Positions 27,497-39,225 of a DNA stretch of 64,000 bases are shown piece by piece (the stretch's first letter is position 1; each line of letters starts with the position of its first letter). Under the pieces are notes generated by a model. It was not told where the DNA came from. It made no database searches and saw nothing but the letters and a program-made list of their open reading frames with translations. Source of the DNA: an uncultured Clostridia bacterium (GTDB lineage: Bacteria > Bacillota > Clostridia > Christensenellales > UBA1242); NCBI GenBank assembly GCA_944362705.1, contig CALVTO010000001.1:273623-337622 (forward strand), read 5' to 3'. The translations under genes and the position numbers were made by a program.

Positions 27497-27901
27497 ATGA
27501 ACCAAGCACTAAAACAACTTGCGCAAAATGCTAAAAATCGTTTACGCGCTGCATCACGGCAAATGCAACAACCATTATCTGCCGAACTACAAAATGAGGA
27601 GCACCCAGCATCGCACTTTAAAAATCGCACCATGTATTTAGTTTCAAGTATGCAATACTACCGCGAAAAAGAAAGTACGCTACTTCGTAAAGACCCGCTC
27701 TACCACAAAGTAAAACGTATGCTAAAAGAAATGCCCGATACTCCCACAGCCATAGGCGATATGATAGACCACAAAATTTACGATGCGTTATCTAGTTTGC
27801 AAAAACAAAACTACATTATTCGCTTATCTAAGCACTATAAACGCATTAAAGAACAAGTAGAGCAAGACTTATTACAAGAGCAGTCCTTACTAGCGCTATA
27901 A
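27497..27901 (+). CDS. hypothetical protein, charged and helical
   Basis: A 134-aa protein rich in Gln, Lys and Leu, with no signal peptide or membrane segment. It appears helical throughout: a basic N-terminal stretch (residues 1-25), a central KVKRMLKEMPDTPTAIGDMI, and a C-terminal helix LSKHYKRIKEQVEQDLLQEQ that could form a coiled coil. AAAGGAGAG precedes the start. It is a single-gene unit with a terminator behind it, between rpsU and pcrA. I recognise no family. Confidence 0.55.
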   Translation: MNQALKQLAQNAKNRLRAASRQMQQPLSAELQNEEHPASHFKNRTMYLVSSMQYYREKESTLLRKDPLYHKVKRMLKEMPDTPTAIGDMIDHKIYDALSSLQKQNYIIRLSKHYKRIKEQVEQDLLQEQSLLAL

Positions 27902-27950
27902 AAAGAATAAAAGAAAAAGGGAAAAAGGAAATGAAGAAAAAAACGCGATA

Positions 27951-27984
27951 ACGCTTTGTAAAAAAAATTACAAGGTGTTTTTTT
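27951..27984 (+). terminator. terminator before pcrA
   Basis: ACGCTTTGTAA (27951-27961) pairs with TTACAAGGTGT (27968-27978) using two G-U pairs, followed by seven T. Confidence 0.7.
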
Positions 27985-27998
27985 ATGCCCCAAAATTA

Positions 27999-28027
27999 TT
28001 GGGTAAAATAAAATAATGTGCTACAAT
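27999..28027 (+). promoter_or_regulatory. promoter of pcrA
   Basis: TTGGGT (27999-28004), 17-base spacer, TACAAT (28022-28027), 18 bases before the chosen start. Confidence 0.6.
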
Positions 28028-28045
28028 ACAAAGGTAGGAGAATAT

Positions 28046-30268
28046 ATGATTTTAGACCACTTAAACGAAGAACAAAAAAAGCCCGCCCTTGCTACACAAG
28101 GTGCGGTTTTAGTAACAGCGGGGGCAGGTAGCGGTAAAACTAGGTTGCTTACACACCGCATTGCTTATTTAGTGCAAGAATTAAATGTAGCCCCTTACCG
28201 TATTTTAGCCATAACCTTTACCAATAAAGCGGCCAACGAAATGAAAGAACGCTTATCACAAATGATAAGCGGGGTAGATGATATGCAAGTATCTACCTTT
28301 CACGCAATGTGCACCCGCATGCTCAGGCGCGATGCAGAAAAACTAGGTTACACTTCGCAATTTTCTATTTATGGCGACCAAGAACGTGACCGCGTATTAA
28401 AGCGCTTTATTGCTGAAAACCAACTAGGAGAAGAAATCAATGTCAACACACTTAGTTGGCACATTTCTAATGCAAAAAATAAATTACAAAATGTAGAAGC
28501 TTATGCGCATACCATACGGTTTGATAAACATGCCGAAATTATTATAAAAGCTTACCAATTCTACGAACGCGAACTACAAGCAAGTAACGCACTCGATTTC
28601 GATGATTTACTTGTAAAAACGTACATTCTTTTAAGAGATTTTGAAGATGTGCGCACTTACTACCAAAATCGCTTTTTGTATATTCATGTAGATGAGTTTC
28701 AAGACACCAACCAAGCGCAATACGAAATTGTACGTATTTTAGCCCAAGGTCATGGCAATATTTTTGTTGTAGGCGACGAAGACCAATGTATATACACATG
28801 GCGTGGGGCAGAAGTCGAAAACATTCAGCGCTTTTTAAAAGATTACCCAAACGCGCAAGTGTTTAAACTAGAACAAAACTACCGCTCTACCAAAAAGATA
28901 TTAGAAAAAGCCAACATGCTTATCAAAAACAACTCGGTGCGCCTAGAAAAAAACTTGTGGACAGAAAATGAAGAGGGCGTAAAAGTAGAAGAATACGTAA
29001 CCTATAACGATATAGAAGAAGCCGAATACGTTGCGCAAACCATATCCACATTGTTGCAACACGGTTATAAAAATAGCGATATTGCTATTCTTATGCGTGT
29101 AAACGCGCAATCTCGTATTTTAGAAGAAAAACTACTTAACTACAACCTTTCGCACCAAATTTATGGTGGTTTTAAATTCTTCGAACGTAAAGAAATTAAA
29201 GATACATTAGCTTACTTGCGCATAGTAGCCAACCCTAACGATACCGACGCATTAACGCGCGCCATTGCTTTCCCTAAACGGGGCATAGGTGATGCTTCGG
29301 TGCAACAACTCTACACCATTAGCCAAACCTATGGCGAAACCATGCACGAACTCATTTTAACAGGCAACCACCTAACGCCTGCTATGCAAAAAAAGCTAGA
29401 GCCTTTTAAACAGCAACTATTATATTTAGAGCAAACGGTTACGCAAATGCCTATGGCAGAATGGGTAGAACACATAGTTGGGTACTTAGGCATTAAAGAA
29501 GCCATTGGTAGTAAAACAGAAGAAGATTTAACCAAACAATTAAACGTAGACGATTTTGTAAAAAGTGTAAAAGAATTTGCCGACGCCAACACGGGCGCAG
29601 AAATTACCGATTATTTGCAATCCATTACCCTTATGCGCGATATCGATACGTTTGACGAAACACAAAACTACATTTCCGTTATGACGGTGCACGCAAGTAA
29701 AGGGCTAGAATTCCCTGTGGTATTTATTGTGGGCTTAAACGAAGGCGTGTTTCCACTTTCACGCGCTATTAAATCTAACAACCCAAGCGAATTAGAAGAA
29801 GAACGCAGGCTTATGTACGTTGCAGTTACCCGAGCCGAAAAAAGGTTATACTTAACTCGTAGCCGTACCCGTTTTTCCTTTGAAACGCATAGCCTAGAAT
29901 ACACCACCGAAAGCCGATTTTTAAAAGAAATGGGTGGGTTTCAAGAAGCTTCTTCGGGCGCACTTGTTCGCTCGCGTTACACTTACAGCGAGTCGTCAAC
30001 ACAACTACAAACCGAAGCACTTGCCTCAAAACTTAGTAGCGCTATTTCTGCATCTAAACCACAAGCGCCTGCACAACAACCAAAGAAAAATTACGCACTT
30101 TATAAAACAGGGGTATTGGTTACACACCCAACGTTTGGCAAAGGCGAAATTACGTTAGGCGTTACCGATTTTGTTAGTTTATTTGTTACCGTAAAGTTTG
30201 AAACCGTAGGTGTGAAAACGCTTAGCTTAAAATTTGCGCCACTTGAAATTATAGAAAGCGAAGGCTAA
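28046..30268 (+). CDS. pcrA: ATP-dependent DNA helicase PcrA/UvrD
   Basis: Superfamily 1A 3'-5' helicase, 740 aa, used in DNA repair and in clearing RNA polymerase and recombinase from DNA. Motifs in order: QKKPALAT near 11, Walker A GAGSGKT near 29-35, DEFQDTNQAQYE near 219, GDEDQCIYTWRGA near 244, QNYRST near 276, VMTVHASKGLEF near 545 and YVAVTRAEKRLY near 590. The C-terminal THPTFGKGEI is the Tudor-like fold that contacts RNA polymerase. The ATG at 28046 follows GTAGGAG; an in-frame ATG ten codons earlier overlaps the promoter. It precedes ligA, the usual pcrA-ligA pair. Confidence 0.93.
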   Translation: MILDHLNEEQKKPALATQGAVLVTAGAGSGKTRLLTHRIAYLVQELNVAPYRILAITFTNKAANEMKERLSQMISGVDDMQVSTFHAMCTRMLRRDAEKLGYTSQFSIYGDQERDRVLKRFIAENQLGEEINVNTLSWHISNAKNKLQNVEAYAHTIRFDKHAEIIIKAYQFYERELQASNALDFDDLLVKTYILLRDFEDVRTYYQNRFLYIHVDEFQDTNQAQYEIVRILAQGHGNIFVVGDEDQCIYTWRGAEVENIQRFLKDYPNAQVFKLEQNYRSTKKILEKANMLIKNNSVRLEKNLWTENEEGVKVEEYVTYNDIEEAEYVAQTISTLLQHGYKNSDIAILMRVNAQSRILEEKLLNYNLSHQIYGGFKFFERKEIKDTLAYLRIVANPNDTDALTRAIAFPKRGIGDASVQQLYTISQTYGETMHELILTGNHLTPAMQKKLEPFKQQLLYLEQTVTQMPMAEWVEHIVGYLGIKEAIGSKTEEDLTKQLNVDDFVKSVKEFADANTGAEITDYLQSITLMRDIDTFDETQNYISVMTVHASKGLEFPVVFIVGLNEGVFPLSRAIKSNNPSELEEERRLMYVAVTRAEKRLYLTRSRTRFSFETHSLEYTTESRFLKEMGGFQEASSGALVRSRYTYSESSTQLQTEALASKLSSAISASKPQAPAQQPKKNYALYKTGVLVTHPTFGKGEITLGVTDFVSLFVTVKFETVGVKTLSLKFAPLEIIESEG

Positions 30269-30345
30269 CACCGCACATAAAAACATACGTTCCAAAACAC
30301 AAGAAATAAGCAAAAACAATAAAAAATAGCACAAAATTACAATAA

Positions 30346-32388
<2,043 letters not shown>

Positions 32389-32430
32389 AGTTGTTTCTTA
32401 TTTTTAAATTTATGTGCTTTCTATTACCTT

Positions 32431-32461
32431 TTACCACATACGTGTTTGTATGTGGTTTTTT
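32431..32461 (+). terminator. terminator after ligA
   Basis: ACCACATAC (32433-32441) pairs with GTATGTGGT (32448-32456) with a six-base loop, then a T run. Confidence 0.78.
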
Positions 32462-32589
32462 ATATTTACAGTTCTATTCCTTTCATTAGCACCGCGCACG
32501 TCTTTACGCACAACGCATGCATTTATTTTTATATGTATATGCATTTACATGTATATCTACATTTACCTAATAGAAACATAAAAAACTAT

Positions 32590-32619
32590 TTGCAAAACAA
32601 ACCCCATTTGTGGTATAGT
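32590..32619 (+). promoter_or_regulatory. promoter of gatCAB
   Basis: TTGCAA (32590-32595), 18-base spacer ending TGG, TATAGT (32614-32619). Confidence 0.65.
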
Positions 32620-32651
32620 GCATACGATTATGTTTACACAAGGAGCCTATT

Positions 32652-32933
32652 ATGAATATCGTTTCAAAAGAAGATGTTTTACATATAGCAAAACTATCTA
32701 AACTACAACTTACCCCAACCGAGCAAGAAGCCATGCAACAAAGTTTAAACGAAGTGCTTACACACATTCAAGCACTTGAAAACATTCCCACACACAACAC
32801 AGAATGTAAAAATAAAACATTCGGCACGCTTCGCGCCGATGTGGTAGAAAACAGTATGCCACAACAAAGCATATTACAAAACGCACCTAAGCAAGAAGGT
32901 GGCGCATTTGCCGTACCAAAGGTCGTAGAATAA
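32652..32933 (+). CDS. gatC: Asp-tRNA(Asn)/Glu-tRNA(Gln) amidotransferase subunit C
   Basis: GatC, 93 aa, the small stabilising belt of the GatCAB amidotransferase. The opening SKEDVLHIAKLSKLQLTPTE and the later LRADVVENSM are typical. With GatA and GatB it turns misacylated Glu-tRNA(Gln) or Asp-tRNA(Asn) into the correct amide, replacing direct GlnRS or AsnRS charging. AAGGAG precedes the ATG and gatA begins 10 bases downstream. Confidence 0.92.
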   Translation: MNIVSKEDVLHIAKLSKLQLTPTEQEAMQQSLNEVLTHIQALENIPTHNTECKNKTFGTLRADVVENSMPQQSILQNAPKQEGGAFAVPKVVE

Positions 32934-32943
32934 GGGGTTACGT

Positions 32944-34377
32944 ATGGAAGAAATACTTACTAAATCATTAACAGAAATTGTAGAAGGCATTAAAAACGGA
33001 ACGTATACTAGTACACAAGTAACACAAGCCTGCATACAACAAATAGAAAAAACAAAAGAATACAACACGCTTAACCACACCAATTTTGAAGACGCATTGC
33101 GCCAAGCCAATGAAATTGACGAACGCATTGCTCAAGGCAACACAAACGGTTTGTTGTTAGGCGCACCCATTGTTGTAAAGGATAATATGTGCACCTACGT
33201 ATTGCCAACCACATGTTCTAGCAAAATACTCGAAAACTTTGTTGCTCCATACGAAGCAACGGTGGTTAGCAAACTACGTGCCGAAGGCGCGGTTATTTTA
33301 GGTAAAGCCAACATGGACGAGTTTGCTATGGGTAGTTCTAACGAAACAAGTGCTTATGGCAAAGTCTTAAACCCATGCAACACTTCCCGCGTGCCAGGTG
33401 GTTCTTCGGGTGGTAGCGCTGCATGCGTTTGTGCACACCAATGCTTTGGCGCTTTAGGCACCGATACAGGCGGTTCTATTCGTCAACCTGCATCGTTTTG
33501 CGGAGTTGTTGGGTTAAAACCAACGTACGGCGAAGTATCTCGCAGGGGCGTGGTTGCTTTTGCTAGCTCGTTAGACCAAGTAGGCCCTATGGCAAAAAAT
33601 GTTGCCGACACCGCCTTGTTGTTCGACGCTATTCGCGGGTACGATGCCAAAGATAGCACCAGTTCTAACCATAAACGTACCCCAACAGCAGGGAAATTTT
33701 TGAAAACGCTTAAAGGCTTACGCATAGGTTTAGTAAAAGAAATTTTTGAACAACCTATGAACGACGATGTTCGCCAAGCGCTTGAAAAAGCCATTTCGTT
33801 TTATAAACTTAGCGGGGTAGAGTTTGTTGATGTTTCTATTCCAAACATTGCCCAAGCTATCGATATGTACTACATTCTTTCTTCCGCCGAGGCCGCAAGC
33901 AACCTAGCAAGGTTCGATGGCATTAAATACGGCCGTCGCGCGCCAGAGGCTAAAACGGTAGAAGACATTTACACCTTAAGCCGTTCGCAAGGTTTTGGCG
34001 ACGAAGTAAAACGTCGTATCATGCTAGGCAACTATGTATTAAGTTCAGGCTACTTCGATGCATACTACAAAAAAGCTACATTATGCCAAGAAGTATTAAA
34101 ACAACAATTTGCAAAAGCGTTTGAAATGTGCGACGCACTCATTACGCCAACATCACCAACGGTAGCCTTTCCGTTTGGCAGTAAAGCCACACCACTAGAA
34201 ATGTACTTAAGCGATATTTACACCGTTCCCGTAAATATTTTTGGTGGGCCAGCTATTAGTTTCCCATGTGGAAAAGGGGAAAACAATATGCCTATAGGCT
34301 TGCAACTTATTGGCAACTATTTTGAAGAGCAAACACTTTTGCAACTCGCAGAATTCTATGAAAGGGAGGCAAAATAA
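32944..34377 (+). CDS. gatA: Asp-tRNA(Asn)/Glu-tRNA(Gln) amidotransferase subunit A
   Basis: GatA amidase, 477 aa, releases ammonia from glutamine for the amidation done on GatB. The amidase-signature Ser-cisSer-Lys triad is visible: Lys in VVKDNM near 79, the first Ser in the GGSSGGSAA run near 153-161, and the nucleophile in TDTGGSIRQPASF near 173-185. Its stop overlaps the start of gatB (TAATG, 34375-34379), so the two are translationally coupled. GGGG upstream of the ATG serves as ribosome binding site. Confidence 0.96.
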   Translation: MEEILTKSLTEIVEGIKNGTYTSTQVTQACIQQIEKTKEYNTLNHTNFEDALRQANEIDERIAQGNTNGLLLGAPIVVKDNMCTYVLPTTCSSKILENFVAPYEATVVSKLRAEGAVILGKANMDEFAMGSSNETSAYGKVLNPCNTSRVPGGSSGGSAACVCAHQCFGALGTDTGGSIRQPASFCGVVGLKPTYGEVSRRGVVAFASSLDQVGPMAKNVADTALLFDAIRGYDAKDSTSSNHKRTPTAGKFLKTLKGLRIGLVKEIFEQPMNDDVRQALEKAISFYKLSGVEFVDVSIPNIAQAIDMYYILSSAEAASNLARFDGIKYGRRAPEAKTVEDIYTLSRSQGFGDEVKRRIMLGNYVLSSGYFDAYYKKATLCQEVLKQQFAKAFEMCDALITPTSPTVAFPFGSKATPLEMYLSDIYTVPVNIFGGPAISFPCGKGENNMPIGLQLIGNYFEEQTLLQLAEFYEREAK

Positions 34378-35804
34378 TGGAATACGATATTGTTATTGGC
34401 TTAGAAACACACGTAGAACTTGCCACCCAAACCAAAGTTTTTTGTGGTTGTAAAAACCAATTTGGTGGCGCACCCAACACCCATTGTTGTGAAGTATGCA
34501 CAGGTATGCCAGGGGCATTGCCAACCATTAATGAAAAAGCGGTAGAGTTTACCGTAAAAGCAGGGCTAGCCACACACTGCACCATTCATAACGAATTTTA
34601 TTTCGAGCGTAAAAACTATTTTTACCCAGATTTAGCCAAAGCGTACCAAATTTCACAACTTGTTGTGCCTATTTGTGCCAATGGGTATGTAGAAATTCCA
34701 ACAGCTAACGGCACGAAAAAAGTGCGCATACACGAAATTCACCTAGAAGAAGATAGTGGCAAACTTATTCACACACCTATGGGCTCGCTTATCGATTATA
34801 ACCGCGCGGGCGTACCTTTGGTTGAAACAGTTACCGAACCCGATATGCACTCGGCCGAAGAAGCCATAAGTTACTTAAATACGTTAAAATCTATATATAA
34901 ATACATTGGTATATCTGAATGTAAAATGGAACAAGGCGCTCTTAGGTGCGACGTAAACATAAGTTTAAAACCAAAAGGAGCAAAACAACTAGGCAACCGT
35001 ACCGAAATGAAAAACATCAATAGCTTTAAGGCTATTGAGCGCGCGATTTGTTATGAAATAGAGCGTCAAAAAGGTTTGTTAGAGCAGGGTAAACCCGTAG
35101 TGCAAGAAACCCTAAGGTGGGACGACGCATTAGGCCAAAACTTCCCAATGCGTAGCAAAGAAGACGCGCAAGATTACCGCTATTTCCGCGAGCCAGACTT
35201 GTTGCCAATTAAAATAACCAACAAACAACTTTCGGCATGGAAAGAAAGTTTACCAAAACTTCCTGCCGAGAAAAAGGCAGAGTATATGCAAGCGTATGCT
35301 TTACCTGAATACGATGCAGGCTTACTTTCTCAAAGCAAAACGCTTTCCACTTTTTTCGATGCTTGCGTTCAAACTTACAACAACCCAAAAGCGCTTTCTA
35401 ACTTTATACTAAACGAGCTTAACAAAAAGCGTAACGCCGAACTTGTAGAAGATGAAGACGCACCAATTGCCATAACGCCAGCACACTTTGCCAAACTTGT
35501 AGAGCTTTACCAAACAGGTGAAATTGCGCAAGCAGGGGCAAGGCAGTTGTTAGATGTTTTGTACGAAACCGACCAAGACCCAACACCACTTGTAGAAAGC
35601 ATGGGTTTAAAACAACAAAACAACGCCGACGAACTAGAAAGTATTGTGCAAGATATTATCCATCAAAACCCTAACGCCGTTGCCGACTACCAAGGTGGTA
35701 ATAAACGCGCACTCGCATTCTTTGTTGGTCAAGTTATGAAAGCCACAAAAGGTAAAGCCAACGCGGGGCTTGTTAACCAAATTATCACCAAATTATTAGG
35801 CTAA
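34377..35804 (+). CDS. gatB: Asp-tRNA(Asn)/Glu-tRNA(Gln) amidotransferase subunit B
   Basis: GatB, 475 aa, phosphorylates and amidates the mischarged aminoacyl-tRNA using ATP and ammonia channelled from GatA. Family marks are the N-terminal VIGLETHVEL, CTGMPGALP near 42-50, LEEDSGKLIH near 123, DYNRAGVPLVE near 138 and MRSKEDAQDYRYF near 258. A helical cradle and C-terminal YqeY tail domain follow (ALAFFVGQVMK near the end). It ends the gatCAB operon; the following HD-domain gene starts 21 bases later and may be co-transcribed. Confidence 0.96.
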   Translation: MEYDIVIGLETHVELATQTKVFCGCKNQFGGAPNTHCCEVCTGMPGALPTINEKAVEFTVKAGLATHCTIHNEFYFERKNYFYPDLAKAYQISQLVVPICANGYVEIPTANGTKKVRIHEIHLEEDSGKLIHTPMGSLIDYNRAGVPLVETVTEPDMHSAEEAISYLNTLKSIYKYIGISECKMEQGALRCDVNISLKPKGAKQLGNRTEMKNINSFKAIERAICYEIERQKGLLEQGKPVVQETLRWDDALGQNFPMRSKEDAQDYRYFREPDLLPIKITNKQLSAWKESLPKLPAEKKAEYMQAYALPEYDAGLLSQSKTLSTFFDACVQTYNNPKALSNFILNELNKKRNAELVEDEDAPIAITPAHFAKLVELYQTGEIAQAGARQLLDVLYETDQDPTPLVESMGLKQQNNADELESIVQDIIHQNPNAVADYQGGNKRALAFFVGQVMKATKGKANAGLVNQIITKLLG

Positions 35805-35825
35805 TATGTTCAAAGGAGACACGCC

Positions 35826-36452
35826 ATGAACTACATGCAAATTTTAACCGACCCAACCATTATCAAAATGTATGAAGATGTCAATAACAAAATACACTTT
35901 GTTATTGACCACGGCATGTTGCATGTTAAGCACGTTGTTGCAAACATAAAGCATATTTGCAAAGTTCTAAATCTTTCTAAAAACACGCAACAATTAGCAT
36001 GCATTGCAGGCGCATTGCACGATGTAGGAAGGCTTTTTAGTAAAGAAAACCACGCCGAAGAAAGCGCCCGTTTTGCGCAAACGTATTTGCAAAATAAACT
36101 CTCGCCCCAAGAGCGCGAAACTGTGTGCTACGCCATAGCCCACCACGAGCGTGAAAAATTCAATTACGCAACCACAAACGAGGTGGCGTGGGTGCTACTT
36201 CTTGCCGATAAAATGGATAACCAGCGCAGTCGCTACATTCGCGCACTTATGAAACCTAAATATAAACAAGCAACGTCGTATAACATCAAAAAAATTGTGC
36301 TTGTACCGCAACATACGCATATAGTTGTGCAAATGCACATATACGCAAACAGCGTAATGCAAGACGAAAGAACACACATGTTATATCAATTTATAGCCAA
36401 CATTTTGCAACACTTTGGCTATACTTCAACCATAGAATTCGTTATGGCATAA
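35826..36452 (+). CDS. HD-domain phosphohydrolase-like protein
   Basis: A 208-aa metal-dependent HD superfamily protein. The motif residues are a histidine in HGMLHVKHV near 29-37, the HD pair in GALHDVGRLF near 63-72, the HH pair in YAIAHHERE near 100, and an Asp in LLADKMD near 123. Such proteins hydrolyse nucleotides or phosphoesters, but the substrate cannot be inferred. AAAGGAG precedes the start. It lies behind gatB on the same strand, which may be chance neighbourhood. Confidence 0.75.
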   Translation: MNYMQILTDPTIIKMYEDVNNKIHFVIDHGMLHVKHVVANIKHICKVLNLSKNTQQLACIAGALHDVGRLFSKENHAEESARFAQTYLQNKLSPQERETVCYAIAHHEREKFNYATTNEVAWVLLLADKMDNQRSRYIRALMKPKYKQATSYNIKKIVLVPQHTHIVVQMHIYANSVMQDERTHMLYQFIANILQHFGYTSTIEFVMA

Positions 36453-36533
36453 GTTGTGTTGTTATAGTATACTTTTGCTAAGTATCACCAAACCGCCATG
36501 CGTTTTAAAAATAAAAAAAATTGTCAAAATTAG

Positions 36534-36563
36534 TTGTGTAACAAAAACGCACAGTGGTATACT
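36534..36563 (+). promoter_or_regulatory. promoter of rpoZ
   Basis: TTGTGT (36534-36539), 18-base spacer ending TGG, TATACT (36558-36563). Confidence 0.6.
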
Positions 36564-36592
36564 ATATATAGTTTACATAGGGGGAAATGTAT

Positions 36593-36787
36593 ATGGCTTT
36601 AATGGATCCGCCAGTAGAAACACTTATTACAAAAGCAGGCTCAAAATATGGCTTATGCGTAGGCATTAGCAAACGCGCTAAAGAACTTATTACGCAAAAC
36701 CCAGAAGCCTTTGCCGATGCAAGAATTAAACCGCTAGAAGTTGCTTCTCGTGAGTTTTTCCAAGGTGTTTTTACAATTTCTAAATAA
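36593..36787 (+). CDS. rpoZ: RNA polymerase omega subunit
   Basis: Omega subunit, 64 aa, which helps assemble and stabilise RNA polymerase by clamping the beta-prime subunit. MALMDPPVETLITKAGSKYG matches the Firmicutes family start, and ISKRAKELI and a later KPLEVASREFFQG complete it. I prefer ATG 36593 to ATG 36587 because it stands 8 bases from AGGGGG (36579-36584). In Bacillus rpoZ lies between gmk and coaBC-priA; here priA follows and coaBC is absent. Confidence 0.88.
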   Translation: MALMDPPVETLITKAGSKYGLCVGISKRAKELITQNPEAFADARIKPLEVASREFFQGVFTISK

Positions 36788-36796
36788 TAAAAGGGT

Positions 36797-36830
36797 AAGG
36801 GGTAAACAACGTTCGTTACCCCTTCTTTTA
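36797..36830 (+). terminator. rpoZ terminator
   Basis: AAGGGGTAA (36797-36805) pairs with TTACCCCTT (36816-36824) with a ten-base loop and a short T run. Confidence 0.75.
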
Positions 36831-36976
36831 TATTTGTTTTTTTATTTTTACGTATGCTTAAATAAAAAACAACGCTATTTCGTTAGTTTCGCGTGTTACG
36901 TCTGGCAATATACCAGTTTTACGCGTAAAGCATAAACAAAAAAACAGGTAACCACTGTAACCCGCACAAGCCCAAC

Positions 36977-37000
36977 AAACAAACTTAGGCGTTTGTTTTT
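36977..37000 (+). terminator. terminator-like hairpin just before priA
   Basis: AAACAAAC (36977-36984) pairs with GTTTGTTT (36991-36998), followed by TT and an A-rich stretch. It is AT-rich and weak, but its position 22 bases before priA could make it an attenuator. Confidence 0.35.
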
Positions 37001-37021
37001 ATAAAAATAAAAGGAGTTTGT

Positions 37022-39211
37022 ATGTACGCACGCGTCATTGTCGATATTGCCTCCAGTCAGGTAGATAAAATATTCGATTATATTGCCCCTAACGAAAACC
37101 TAGTGGGCAAGCGTGTTTTCGTGCCTTTTGCTGGCCGAAACATTGTTGGGTGGGTGATTGAACAAACAGAAACCACTAGCGTAGAAAAAAGCAAATTAAA
37201 ACCTATTTTAAAAGTTATGGATAACACGCCCGTTCTTTCACAAGAACTTATGGGCTTAGCAAAGTTTGTTTCTCAAACCTACCATACAGGGCTAAGTGAC
37301 GCACTCCGCTTACTGCTACCGGCCGAACTTCGCACAGGCAAAGTGCAACCCTTAGAAATTACCATGGTGCGCTTAACGCCTAACGCTACAGAACTTTTAT
37401 CCACTTTGCGCTCTAACGCCAAAGCACAGTGGCAGGTGGTTCGCGCATTGCAAGAAAAAGGTACGTGTAAACTTTCCACCTTTACATCTTCGCAAATATC
37501 CGCCGTTTCGCAACTTGTAAAAAAGGGCATCGTGGAAAAATATAGTGCTGAAACCTACCGCACACCTATATCTAGCCCCGAAACTGTGCAAGAAATTACG
37601 TTAACCAGCGAACAATCGTTTGTATTGCAAGAGCTAAATAGCCACCCAAATACATCTTTTTTATTGCACGGCGTTACAGGTAGCGGTAAAACCGAAATCT
37701 ATATGCGCCTGCTTTCCCAAGCGGTAGAAAATCATAAAACAGGCATATTGCTTGTGCCAGAAATAGGACTAACCCCACAAATGTTATCCGGCTTGCGTGC
37801 TAGGTTTGGCAGTAATGTTGCCATATTACATAGCGGGCTAAGCGCAGGTGAAAGGTACGACGAGTGGCGTAAAATTGCCACAGGCAAGGTGCAAATTGTG
37901 GTAGGTGCTCGCAGTGCTATTTTTGCACCGCTTGAAAATATAGATGTCATTATTATTGATGAAGAACACGAGCAAAGCTACATAAGCGAAACCAACCCGC
38001 GCTACGTTACCAAAGAAGTGGCAGAGTTTCGCCGTGCCTACCATAAAGCACGTTTGGTGCTAGGCAGTGCCACACCAAGTATGGAAACCTACCATAATGC
38101 CGTTATAGGTAAGCACTATTTACTAGAATTAAAACACCGCGCCACAGGCAACCCAATGCCACCCATAGATATTGTCGATATGGCCGATGAAGTGCGTCGC
38201 GGAAACACCAGCATGTTTTCCGTACCCTTGCAAGAGGCTATGGAAAAAACCTTGCAAAAAGGCGAACAAGTGGTGCTGTTTATTAACCGACGTGGTTTTT
38301 CAAGTTTTGTCATGTGCAAAGAGTGCGGTTGGGTAGCCAACTGTCCCGATTGCGACGTTTCGCTTGTTTACCATAAAGAAGACCATAGTTTAAAATGCCA
38401 TTATTGTGGCAATCGTTTTAAAATGTTTACCGAGTGCCCACAGTGTGGGTCCGCGCACTTAAAATATGGCGCTATTGGTACCGAGCGCGTGGTAGAAGAA
38501 CTGCAAAAACTTTACCCGCAAGCGCGTATTTTGCGTATGGATAACGATACCACAAAAACCAAAAACGCGCATTTGCATATTTTGCAACAATTCCGCGAGC
38601 ATAAAGCCGATATTTTAGTAGGCACGCAAATGATTGCCAAAGGGCATAATTTCCCAAACGTTACCTTAGTTGGCATACTCGATGCCGACATCAGCTTGCA
38701 CCAATCTTCCTATAACGCCACCGAAAAAACGTTCCAATTAGTCACGCAGGTTGCGGGTAGGGCAGGCAGAGGCAATGTGCAAGGTAAGGTTATTTTGCAA
38801 ACCTACGCACCACGTCATTATGTATACCGCTTTGCCAAAATGTACGATTATTTAGGCTTTTACCATAAAGAAAGTAATATTCTAGAAAACACTAACTATC
38901 CGCCGTTTGCTAAAATTGTGCGCATACTCGTTACCAGCACAAAAGAAGAACTTGCCAAAGCGCAAACAAAAGTGTATTATGATGCTATACTAAAAGAGAA
39001 AAAAGCGCACCCTAAGCAATTTATTTACCTAGGCGCTATGCGTGCGCCATTATCTAAACTACAAAACAAATACCGTTATCAAGTGCTTATGCGCTTACCC
39101 AACATAACGGCACAACAAGTTACCCAACAGGTGTACGCTCTTATCGATACCACACCAAAAGCAAAAGATGTATGGGTGTTTGTAGAAAACAACCCACAAA
39201 ATTTATCGTAA
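37022..39211 (+). CDS. priA: primosomal protein N' (PriA replication restart helicase)
   Basis: PriA, 729 aa, a superfamily 2 helicase that reloads the replisome at broken forks. The N-terminal 3'-DNA-binding domain opens ARVIVDIASSQVDKIFDYI. Walker A GVTGSGKTE lies near 219-227, DEEHEQSY near 313, and the helicase motifs VLGSATPS near 346 and QVAGRAGRG near 575. The zinc-binding insert with paired cysteines (CKECGWVANCPDC, CHYCG, CPQCGS) spans about 430-480. AAGGAG precedes the ATG. Order priA-def-fmt is the Bacillus one. Confidence 0.95.
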   Translation: MYARVIVDIASSQVDKIFDYIAPNENLVGKRVFVPFAGRNIVGWVIEQTETTSVEKSKLKPILKVMDNTPVLSQELMGLAKFVSQTYHTGLSDALRLLLPAELRTGKVQPLEITMVRLTPNATELLSTLRSNAKAQWQVVRALQEKGTCKLSTFTSSQISAVSQLVKKGIVEKYSAETYRTPISSPETVQEITLTSEQSFVLQELNSHPNTSFLLHGVTGSGKTEIYMRLLSQAVENHKTGILLVPEIGLTPQMLSGLRARFGSNVAILHSGLSAGERYDEWRKIATGKVQIVVGARSAIFAPLENIDVIIIDEEHEQSYISETNPRYVTKEVAEFRRAYHKARLVLGSATPSMETYHNAVIGKHYLLELKHRATGNPMPPIDIVDMADEVRRGNTSMFSVPLQEAMEKTLQKGEQVVLFINRRGFSSFVMCKECGWVANCPDCDVSLVYHKEDHSLKCHYCGNRFKMFTECPQCGSAHLKYGAIGTERVVEELQKLYPQARILRMDNDTTKTKNAHLHILQQFREHKADILVGTQMIAKGHNFPNVTLVGILDADISLHQSSYNATEKTFQLVTQVAGRAGRGNVQGKVILQTYAPRHYVYRFAKMYDYLGFYHKESNILENTNYPPFAKIVRILVTSTKEELAKAQTKVYYDAILKEKKAHPKQFIYLGAMRAPLSKLQNKYRYQVLMRLPNITAQQVTQQVYALIDTTPKAKDVWVFVENNPQNLS

Positions 39212-39225
39212 ATTTAGGAGAACTC

